Shown: positions 57,660 through 64,000 of the stretch, piece by piece
Layout: every line of letters starts with the position of its first letter
Position numbering within the stretch: the first letter of the stretch is position 1
DNA from: CAVUPF01 sp963743285
GTDB lineage: Bacteria > Actinomycetota > Thermoleophilia > Solirubrobacterales > 70-9
Length of the DNA stretch: 64,000 bases
Assembly (NCBI GenBank): GCA_963743285.1
Contig: CAVUPF010000001.1
Coordinates: forward strand, 496,001 to 560,000
Direction of reading: 5' to 3'
The notes under the pieces: model-generated
Database searches by the model: none
What the model was told of the DNA's origin: nothing
The model's input: the letters and a program-made list of their open reading frames with translations, nothing else
Position numbers and translations under genes: made by a program

Positions 57660-57680
57660 GATCGCGGCTCCATCAGCGCT

Positions 57681-57863
57681 GCCGCAACGCAACGAGAGCC
57701 CGTCGGAGTCATCGGCACCGGATACGTTGGGCTGGGCAGCGACATGTACCGCGTGGACATCGACGCCGCCAAGATCGAGCGGTTGCGCGCGGGCGAGGTT
57801 CCGATCTACGAGCCGGGCCTCGGCTTGCGCCTACTAACCGAACCCGCGACCCAGCCATTGTAG
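57681..57863 (+). pseudogene. UDP-glucose/GDP-mannose dehydrogenase N-terminal fragment
   Basis: Directly after atpC about 55 codons read REPVGVIGTGYVGLGSD, then YRVDIDAAKIERLRAGEV and PIYEPGLG before a TAG. This is the NAD-binding start of nucleotide-sugar dehydrogenases with about 15 residues missing after GYVGL. It is distinct from the intact ugd at 59857 (GVIGVGWVGLVTAACFAELG), so it is not a simple duplicate. The rest of 57864-57993 shows nothing recognisable. Confidence 0.65.
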
Positions 57864-57993
57864 CTCCGCGTGCGATTGAATCAGAACAGATTGACCCAGT
57901 TCTGCCGCCCGGCGGAACGACCGTTGCCGCTTCGACACGCCGGCGCCTGGGGATAATCGGCAAGATGAAGAAGGCGGCAGGAAGGAGACGACG

Positions 57994-58398
57994 ATGGCGA
58001 AGCTGACTAAGACCCCGACCCCCGGCGTCTTTCGCCGCCACAAGCAGGGCTGCTCCGGCAGGGGGCGCTGCGAGTGCTCCTACGTCGTGATCTGGCGCCG
58101 GCGCGGCAGGCAGAGCACCGAGAGCTTCCGCACTCTCGCCGAGGCGCGCGAGGCAAAGCGCGAGCGCGAGGCAAAGCGCGAGCGCGAGGCCGGCGCCGTC
58201 CGGGGGGAGGGCGCGGAGGCGCGTCGCGTCGCCCTCCACGCCTTCGCTCGGGAGTGGGTCGAGCGCTACCAGGGCAAGGAGCAGCTCGCCGACGCCGAGC
58301 GCCGCCTCGAGGAGGCCGAGCAGGGCAGCGGCGCCCAGCGCCGGGCGCGGAAGGACCGTGACCGGGCGGAGGCTTTCCTCGCGATCGCAGAAGGATGA
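57994..58398 (+). CDS. Integrase-like N-terminal (arm-binding) domain, truncated
   Basis: A 134-residue basic protein. TPGVFRRHKQGCSGRGRCEC and YVVIWRRRGRQSTESFRTLA EAREAK-like residues match the AP2-like arm-binding domain of actinobacterial tyrosine integrases. FAREWVERYQG matches the start of the core-binding domain. The catalytic domain is absent; instead a charged helix (RRLEEAEQGSGAQRRARKDR) leads to a stop overlapping the next ATG. AAGGAG precedes the ATG. It is probably a relic of an integrated element, perhaps kept as a small DNA-binding protein. Confidence 0.55.
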   Translation: MAKLTKTPTPGVFRRHKQGCSGRGRCECSYVVIWRRRGRQSTESFRTLAEAREAKREREAKREREAGAVRGEGAEARRVALHAFAREWVERYQGKEQLADAERRLEEAEQGSGAQRRARKDRDRAEAFLAIAEG

Positions 58399-59480
58399 GC
58401 GAGGAGCTCGTCGCCCTCGCCACGCGGCTGATCGGCTATGACACATCTGAGCCGGAGACCGTCTCGGAGGCCGCCGGCTTCGTCAAGGGCTGGCTGGAGG
58501 CGCGGGGCATAGAGGCCGCCCGCGACGAGGTGCGCGGGCTGCCGGTGCTGCGGGCCGAGGTCGGCCCGCAAGGGGCGCCGACCGTCGTCCTGCACGGCCA
58601 CCTCGACGTCGTCCCCGGACGAGCGGGCCAGTTCGACCCCCGGGTCGAGGGCGATCGCCTCTATGGGCGCGGCTCCTATGACATGAAGGGCGCCTTGGCG
58701 GCGATGCTGCTGACCACCGCGGCGACGCGCGACCAAGACCAGGTGCGGGTGCGGCTGGGGATCGTCGGCGACGAGGAGTCCGAGGAGGAGGCCGAGCGGG
58801 GCAGCGACCACCTGGTCGACAGCGGCTTCCTCGGCGACTTTGCGATTACCGGCGAGCCAACCGACCTCCACATCGGGGTCGAGGCGAAGGGGGTGCTGGC
58901 GCTGCGGCTGGAGGTAGGCGGCACAGCGGCGCACGGCGCCACGCCGTGGCTTGGCGACAATGCGGTGCTGAACGCGCTCGACGTCTTTCGCAGCATCGAG
59001 TCGCTGCCGTTTGCGCGGCACAGCTCCGAGTTGTTTGACCGCCCCTCGATCAACCTCGGCAGGATCTGGGGCGGGGATGCGCTCAACAAGGTGCCCGACC
59101 GCTGCGTGATCGACGTCGATATCCGCTACCTGCCAGATCAGGACCCGGCCGGCGTGCTGGAGGAGGTGCGTGGCATAGGCGGCGCCGAGGTGGCGCCGCT
59201 CTTCACGCGCCCGCCGGCCATCGTCGACCGCGACTCCGCGGCCGTACGGGCGCTGCGCGAGGCGGCGAGCGCCCATCACGAGGAGCCGATGAGCGTCGGG
59301 CGCGACGGCGCCTCTGACGCGGTCTCCTTCCTGCGGGTCGGGGTGCCCGCGGTCGAGTTCGGCCCGGTTGGGGCGGGACACCACGGCCCCGAGGAGTGGG
59401 TCTCGATCGCCTCGCTGGAGGCCTACCGCCAGACGCTCGACACCTTCCTCCGCGCCGTCCCCGAGCGGCTGGGCGGCTGA
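58395..59480 (+). CDS. M20-family metallopeptidase (ArgE/DapE/ACY1 type)
   Basis: A 361-residue di-zinc amidohydrolase. Metal ligands appear in VVLHGHLDVVPG (His, Asp), RGSYDMKGALAAML (Asp), VGDEESEEEAERGSDHLV (Glu pair), FAITGEPTDLHIGVEAKG and the final VEFGPVGAGHHGPEEWV (His). The dimerisation domain sits at about 165-270. Substrates of the family include N-acetylornithine, succinyl-diaminopimelate and aminoacylated peptides; which one is open. Start ATG 58395 overlaps the previous stop. Confidence 0.92.
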   Translation: MSEELVALATRLIGYDTSEPETVSEAAGFVKGWLEARGIEAARDEVRGLPVLRAEVGPQGAPTVVLHGHLDVVPGRAGQFDPRVEGDRLYGRGSYDMKGALAAMLLTTAATRDQDQVRVRLGIVGDEESEEEAERGSDHLVDSGFLGDFAITGEPTDLHIGVEAKGVLALRLEVGGTAAHGATPWLGDNAVLNALDVFRSIESLPFARHSSELFDRPSINLGRIWGGDALNKVPDRCVIDVDIRYLPDQDPAGVLEEVRGIGGAEVAPLFTRPPAIVDRDSAAVRALREAASAHHEEPMSVGRDGASDAVSFLRVGVPAVEFGPVGAGHHGPEEWVSIASLEAYRQTLDTFLRAVPERLGG

Positions 59481-59487
59481 GCCGCGG

Positions 59488-59816
59488 ATGATCGAGCCGC
59501 TCTCCAAGAAGCCGCCGAGCGGCGCCGACAAAGAGCCGCCGCCGAGCCCGAAGCGCTACCGGATCGGGCCCCAGTGGCCCCCGCCTGAAGGCCTGGTCTA
59601 CTTCGGGGCAGAGGGGTCAGGGGCCGGCCCAACCAGCCGATTCTCAATGACCCCAGCCCGACCGAGACGCTCGAGGGCCGCGAAGCTGAGATCTATCCCG
59701 ACGGCGGTAGGGTCAAAATGGTCGCTTGGCACCGAGGCCGGAACACCCACTGGATCTCCAACAGTCGCCTGGGCTTGCTGGGCGACGAGCGGATGAGCTG
59801 CGGGCGGGCTCGGTGA
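59488..59816 (+). pseudogene. LytR-CpsA-Psr (LCP)-like C-terminal remnant, frameshifted
   Basis: From ATG 59488 the frame gives KRYRIGPQWPPPEGLVYFGA then EGSGAGP. Near 59632 the homology passes to another frame, NQPILNDPSPTETLEGREAE, IYPDGGRVKMVAWHRGRNTH and WISNS, ending at 59816. This resembles the distal part of actinobacterial LCP-type wall-glycan ligases. One missing base explains the frame change; the N-terminal catalytic part is absent. The family call is tentative. Confidence 0.45.
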
Positions 59817-59856
59817 GCGCGACGATCCCGAAGCCGAGGCACGCGAGGGGGAGGGG

Positions 59857-61170
59857 ATGACCGCAGAGAAGGAGCCGATCGGTGTGATCGGGGTCGGCTG
59901 GGTGGGCCTGGTGACGGCGGCCTGCTTCGCCGAGCTCGGCCACCGCGTCCTCGCGCGCGACATCGTGCCGGCCAAGGTCGAGGCGCTCTCGCGCGGCGAG
60001 ACGACGATCCACGAGCCGGGCCTCGATGAGCTGCTGCGTCGTAACGCCGAGCGGCTCGAGTTCACCACCGAGATCGCGGGCGTGCTGGCCGCGGCCCGCA
60101 TCCTCTTCGTCTGCGTGGACACTCCGCCGACCTACTCGGGGGACGCCGACCTCGGGCGGGTGATGTCGGTGGTCGATGAGCTGCGGGGGGACTCCACTCA
60201 TGCGCTGGTGATGAAGTCGACGGTTCCGGTCGGCACGGGCCGCAAGATCCAGCGGGAGCTGAGCGATACCGCCTATGCGTCCTGTCCTGAGTTCCTCAAG
60301 GAGGGCTCGGCAGTCGAGGACTTCATGAACCCAGACAGGGTGGTGATCGGCGCCGATCCCGGCAACGAGTGGGCGGCCGAGGCGGTCGCGGCGATCTACG
60401 CTCCGCTCGAAGGGCAGCTGGTTCGCACCGACGTCTCCAGCGCCGAGATGATCAAGCTCGCGTCCAACACGTTTCTCGCCACCAAGATCTCCTTCATCAA
60501 CGAGATCGCCAATGTCTGCGAGGAGGTTGGGGCTGATGTCTCTGAGGTAGCTCGGGGTATGGGGCTGGATGACCGGATCGGACCGAAGTTCCTACAGGCG
60601 GGCCTCGGCTTCGGGGGCAGCTGCTTTGGGAAGGATGTCTCGGCCCTGCGCAAGCTCGCCGCCAATACCGGCTACCACTTCCAGCTCCTCAATGCTGTGG
60701 TCGAGGTCAACGAGCTCCAGAAGCGACGCGTCGTCCACAAGCTCCGTGAGCATCTCGGCTCGCTGGTCGGCAGGCGGGTCGCCCTGCTGGGTCTCTCGTT
60801 TAAGCCCAACACCGACGACATGCGAGACGCCGCGAGCCTGGTCCTCGCCGCCCGCCTGGAGGGGGAGGGGGTCACGGTGGCGGCCTATGACCCTGTGGCG
60901 GCGCAACGGGCAGCGGAATTGCTGCCTGCGGTTGAGATGTCCCGCTCGGCCCTTGACGCTCTGGACGGCGCCGACGCCGCGGTGCTGGTCACCGAGTGGC
61001 CTGAGTTCGCCGCACTGGACTGGGCCGAGGTGGCCCGGCGCATGGCCCGTCCGCTGATCGTCGACGGCCGCAACTTCCTCGACGCCAAGGCACTCGCTGC
61101 CGCCGGCTTTGAGTACGAGGGGATCGGGCGGGCCGGCCAGGGCTCCTCCGCCCCGACCGCGGCAGACTGA
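59857..61170 (+). CDS. ugd: UDP-glucose 6-dehydrogenase family protein
   Basis: A 437-residue NAD-dependent enzyme oxidising UDP-glucose (or a related UDP/GDP-sugar) to the uronate. NAD-binding IGVIGVGWVGLVTAACFAEL, then STVPVGTG, CPEFLKEGSAVEDFMNPDR, ASNTFLATKISFINEIANVC, catalytic Cys in GLGFGGSCFGKDVSAL and LGLSFKPNTDDMRDA. GGGAGGGG stands right before ATG 59857. It opens a sugar-nucleotide operon with the two genes that follow. Confidence 0.94.
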   Translation: MTAEKEPIGVIGVGWVGLVTAACFAELGHRVLARDIVPAKVEALSRGETTIHEPGLDELLRRNAERLEFTTEIAGVLAAARILFVCVDTPPTYSGDADLGRVMSVVDELRGDSTHALVMKSTVPVGTGRKIQRELSDTAYASCPEFLKEGSAVEDFMNPDRVVIGADPGNEWAAEAVAAIYAPLEGQLVRTDVSSAEMIKLASNTFLATKISFINEIANVCEEVGADVSEVARGMGLDDRIGPKFLQAGLGFGGSCFGKDVSALRKLAANTGYHFQLLNAVVEVNELQKRRVVHKLREHLGSLVGRRVALLGLSFKPNTDDMRDAASLVLAARLEGEGVTVAAYDPVAAQRAAELLPAVEMSRSALDALDGADAAVLVTEWPEFAALDWAEVARRMARPLIVDGRNFLDAKALAAAGFEYEGIGRAGQGSSAPTAAD

Positions 61171-61174
61171 GCTG

Positions 61175-62155
61175 ATGCAGGCGATCGTCCTAGTCGGTGG
61201 CGAGGGGACGCGGCTGCGGCCACTGACCGCAACCGTGCCGAAGCCGGCGCTGACTCTGGTCGACCGGCCGTTCATCGCCTACATGGTCGAGTGGCTGGCG
61301 GGGCATGGGGTGAGCGAAGTCGTGCTCGCCTGTGGGTTTCTCCCCGACGTGCTGCGCGAGGCGCTCGGCGAAGGTGAGGCAGAGGGGGTGAGGATCCGCT
61401 ACGTGGTCGAGCCCGAGGCCCGCGGCACCGCCGGCGCGATCCGCTTCGCCGCCGATCAGCTCGGCGAGGAGCTCGAGGATCGCTTCCTGGCGCTGAACGG
61501 CGATGTCCTCACCGACCTCGATCTGACCGCGCTGCTGGGTGCCCATCTCGAGCGCCGGGCGCGGGCGACACTCGGCCTGCACCCGGTCGAGGATTCCTCG
61601 GCCTACGGGTTGGTCAGCACCGGCCGGGCGGGCGAGGTGTTGGAGTTCTCGGAGAAGACCGGCGTGCCGGCGCCGGGGGAGGTCAACGCCGGGATCTATG
61701 TGCTGGAGCGCTCGGTGCTCGACTTGATCCCGGCCGGGCGCGAGGTCTCGATCGAGCGCCAGGTATTCCCGCGCCTGGTGGGGGAAGGCCTCGGGGGGCT
61801 GCGGCTCGACGGCTACTGGATGGACATCGGGACGCCGGATCGCTACCTCCAGGCGAGCTGGGACATCCTCGAGGGGCGGGTAGAAACGCAGGTGGAGCCG
61901 ACCGCGCCCGGCCTGCTTATCGATGCCGGTGCGACGGTACTCGAGGGCGCGGCCGTGGGACCGCGCGCCGTTCTCGGGCCGGCGTGCCGGGTGGAGGCGG
62001 GCGCGGAGGTCCGCGACTCGGTGCTGCTCGAGGGTTGCATGGTAGGCGAGGGGGCGCGGGTGAGCGGCTCGATCCTCGCCCCCGGCGTCGATGTCGCGCC
62101 CGGCGCCGAGCTCGACGCCGCGGTGATCGGCGCGCGTGAGAAGGTTCCGGCCTGA
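61175..62155 (+). CDS. NDP-sugar pyrophosphorylase (mannose-1-phosphate guanylyltransferase-like)
   Basis: A 326-residue enzyme. The nucleotidyltransferase domain has IVLVGGEGTRLRPLTATVPK then PALTLVDRPFI, the metal Asp in LALNGDVLTDLD and VNAGIYVLERSVL. After about residue 255 comes a left-handed beta-helix with hexapeptide repeats (LIDAGATVLEGAAVGPRAVL). It joins NTP and sugar-1-phosphate; GDP-mannose is most likely for this architecture, dTDP- or UDP-glucose being alternatives. ATG 61175 is 4 bp after ugd. Its stop overlaps the isomerase ATG. Confidence 0.9.
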   Translation: MQAIVLVGGEGTRLRPLTATVPKPALTLVDRPFIAYMVEWLAGHGVSEVVLACGFLPDVLREALGEGEAEGVRIRYVVEPEARGTAGAIRFAADQLGEELEDRFLALNGDVLTDLDLTALLGAHLERRARATLGLHPVEDSSAYGLVSTGRAGEVLEFSEKTGVPAPGEVNAGIYVLERSVLDLIPAGREVSIERQVFPRLVGEGLGGLRLDGYWMDIGTPDRYLQASWDILEGRVETQVEPTAPGLLIDAGATVLEGAAVGPRAVLGPACRVEAGAEVRDSVLLEGCMVGEGARVSGSILAPGVDVAPGAELDAAVIGAREKVPA

Positions 62156-63144
62156 TGCTCGAAGACGTCCTCGCTATCCCCGACCATCTGCGCGACGCCC
62201 TGTGGCGAGTCGAAGCGGCGCGCCTGCGGCCGGCTGATGCGGCCGGGCTGATGGTCTGCGGGATGGGCGGTTCGGCGATCGGCGGGGACCTCGCCGCGGC
62301 GGTGCTCGGCGAGCGCCTCAGCAGGCCGCTGCTCACGGTCAGGGGATACGAGCTCCCCTCTTGGGCGACGCCGGAGTGGGCCGTGCTGTGCTCCAGCTAC
62401 TCGGGCGACACGGAGGAGACGCTCAGCTGCTTCGCCGCCGCCGGGGCGCTCGGCGCCAGGCGCTTCGTCGCCGCCACCGGCGGCGCCCTGGTCGAGGGCG
62501 CGCGCCAGGACGGCGTGCCGGTGATCGGCCTGCCGGGGCTCCTCCCTGCTCCTCGCACCGCGGTCGCCTACATGCTGATCTGCGCGATGGAGATCGCCGC
62601 CCTGACCGGCGCCGCGCCAACCCTGCACGCCGAGATCGAAGCCGCCGCCGCCTTCCTGGCGGAGCAGGCGGGCAACCTGCAGTCGCGAGCCCTGGAAGTC
62701 GCCGAGAGGCTGGAGGGAACTCTGCCGGTCCTCTACGGCAGCGACCTTACCGCCCCCGTCGCGCGCCGCTGGAAGACCCAGATCAACGAGAACGCAAAGC
62801 TCTCCGCCTTCTATTCGGAGCTGCCCGAGGCCGACCACAACGAGATCTGCGGTTGGGAGGGCGCCGGTGCAAGCGGCTCCAGGCCAGCCGCCGTCTTCCT
62901 CGAGGACGCCGCTCAGCACTCCCGCGAGCGGCGGCGCTTCGAGCTGACCGCAGAGGCGATCGCCGCTCGGGGCGCCGCGGCGATCCGGATCGAGGCCGAG
63001 GGCGATTCGCGCACCGCCCGGCTGCTCTGGGCGACGATGCTCGGCGATCTCGTCTCGCTGCGGCTCGCCGAGTCCCACGGCGTCGACCCCCTCCCGGTCG
63101 AGGCGATCGAGCGCTTCAAGGCCGCCTTGGGGCAGCCGGCGTAG
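62155..63144 (+). CDS. Bifunctional phosphoglucose/phosphomannose isomerase
   Basis: A 329-residue double-SIS-domain isomerase that interconverts fructose-6-P with glucose-6-P or mannose-6-P. Motifs: GMGGSAIGGDLAAAV, CSSYSGDTEETL (phosphate loop), INENAKLSAFYSELPEADHN with the catalytic Glu, and ESHGVDPLPVEAIERFK. It supplies hexose phosphates for the pyrophosphorylase encoded just upstream (overlapping ATG). Confidence 0.94.
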   Translation: MLEDVLAIPDHLRDALWRVEAARLRPADAAGLMVCGMGGSAIGGDLAAAVLGERLSRPLLTVRGYELPSWATPEWAVLCSSYSGDTEETLSCFAAAGALGARRFVAATGGALVEGARQDGVPVIGLPGLLPAPRTAVAYMLICAMEIAALTGAAPTLHAEIEAAAAFLAEQAGNLQSRALEVAERLEGTLPVLYGSDLTAPVARRWKTQINENAKLSAFYSELPEADHNEICGWEGAGASGSRPAAVFLEDAAQHSRERRRFELTAEAIAARGAAAIRIEAEGDSRTARLLWATMLGDLVSLRLAESHGVDPLPVEAIERFKAALGQPA

Positions 63145-63189
63145 GTCCTACGTATCCTTCGCCGGGCCCCGACCACACGAAAGGAACCG

Positions 63190-64000
63190 ATGGCAACCGC
63201 CGCATCCAACTACGACATCGCCGATATCTCGCTCGCCGACGCGGGCCAGAAGCGGATCGAGTGGGCCGATCGCCAGATGCCGGTGCTCACTCGATCCGCG
63301 AGCGCTTTGAGCGCGAGAAGCCGCTGGACGGATTGCGGATGGCCTGCTGCCTGCACGTCACCACCGAGACGGCGAACCTGGTGCGCACCCTGAAGGCTGG
63401 CGGGGCCGAGGTGGCGTTGTGCGCCTCCAACCCGCTTTCGACCCAGGACGACGCCGCAGCGGCGCTGGTCGACCGCTTCGGCACCGAGGTCCTCGCGATC
63501 AAGGGCGAGGACAACGACACCTACTACCGCCACATCGAGGCCGCCGTCGACCAGCACCCCCAGCTGACCATGGACGACGGCGCCGACGTGATCGGCGTCC
63601 TGCACGGGAAGCGGCCCGAGCAGCTTTCCGAGGTCATCGCCGGCATCGAGGAGACGACCACCGGCGTGATCCGGCTCAAGGCGCATGGAGGCGGACGGCG
63701 CGCTCGCCTTCCCGATCATCGCCGTCAACGACGCCGACACCAAGCACTTCTTCGACAACCGCTACGGCACCGGCCAGTCGACGATCGACGGGATCATCCG
63801 CGCCACCAACGTGCTGCTCGCCGGCAAGCGCTTCGTCGTCGCCGGCTACGGCTGGTGCGGCAAGGGCGTGGCGATGCGGGCCAAGGGCCTCGGCGCCCAC
63901 GTGATCGTCACCGAGGTCGACCCGCTGCGCGCGCTGGAGGCGGTGATGGACGGCTTACGAGGTGATGCCCGATGGAGAGGCGGCGCCGCGAGGGCGACAT
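63190..64000 (+). pseudogene. ahcY: S-adenosylhomocysteinase, multiply frameshifted and cut by the window end
   Basis: The enzyme that cleaves S-adenosylhomocysteine. ATG 63190, preceded by AAAGGAA, begins ASNYDIADISLADAGQKRIE. Near 63290 the match moves to frame two (SIRERFEREKPLDGLRMACC, NPLSTQDDAAAALVDRFGTE, KGEDNDTYYRHIEAAVDQHP). Near 63680 it moves to frame three (MEADGALAFPIIAVNDADTK, NRYGTGQSTIDGIIRATNVL, VVAGYGWCGKGVAMRAKGLG). Two or three more indels follow in the last 50 bases. Residues are otherwise highly conserved, so base-calling error is at least as likely as a dead gene. Confidence 0.9.

Overview
The window is high-GC bacterial DNA from an actinobacterium, most likely of the Thermoleophilia/Solirubrobacterales branch. 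The evidence is the gene order rpmE, prfA, prmC, sua5, glyA, wecA-like, atpIBEFHAGDC, the many ATGA/TTGA gene overlaps, the GTG and TTG starts, and a secreted FN3/IPT protein with a Lys- and Cys-rich tail of a kind I associate with that class. This assignment is inferred from style and synteny; no rRNA gene is present.

Left part (1-4.7 kb): the end of meaB, a PRC-barrel-like gene, a DipZ-type membrane thiol-redox protein, and a two-component system. From 4.7 to 24.4 kb the DNA is an accessory region full of toxin-antitoxin (TA) genes and gene debris: a broken VapC, an RHH/ParE pair, a CcdA-like small gene, HipBA, an XRE-nucleotidyltransferase fusion, an AbiEi/AbiEii-like type IV pair, HigBA, and a small antitoxin-like ORF with a frameshifted Doc. 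Two repeat families mark it. A 95-bp direct repeat (5792-5886 and 11996-12090), whose first copy runs into a degenerate tRNA-Met-like 3' half, brackets about 6.2 kb. Four same-orientation copies of about 200 bp, each the 3' end of a MaoC-like hotdog dehydratase gene, lie at 19.0, 21.6, 22.9 and 24.0 kb and delimit the TA cassettes. An acyl-CoA dehydrogenase/aldehyde dehydrogenase/HxlR/thioesterase group (14.0-18.0 kb) sits inside this region.

Middle part (24.5-40.1 kb): leucyl aminopeptidase, then acyl-CoA and propionate metabolism (thiolase, HAD phosphatase, two-subunit methylmalonyl-CoA mutase) and an ETF beta/alpha/ETF-QO operon behind an 18-bp TetR-like palindrome. These genes pass electrons from acyl-CoA dehydrogenases to the quinone pool. 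Next come an AAA ATPase with its own operator, a DMT-type permease, and a cell-surface glycan operon: DegT aminotransferase, an epimerase-glycosyltransferase fusion, and a NodB deacetylase.

Right part (40.3-64 kb): a GGDEF protein, the translation/wall block rpmE to wecA-like, then the complete F1Fo ATP synthase operon. A second, full-length atpF-like gene lies antisense just upstream of the operon, and three consecutive palindromes plus a possible 27-codon leader ORF lie between atpD and atpC. Beyond atpC is a scarred stretch (fragments of a UDP-glucose dehydrogenase, an integrase-like N-terminus and an LCP-like gene around an intact M20 peptidase). Intact sugar-nucleotide genes follow (ugd, an NDP-sugar pyrophosphorylase, phosphoglucose/phosphomannose isomerase). 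The last 0.8 kb is ahcY with several single-base frameshifts, which may be sequence error near a contig end.
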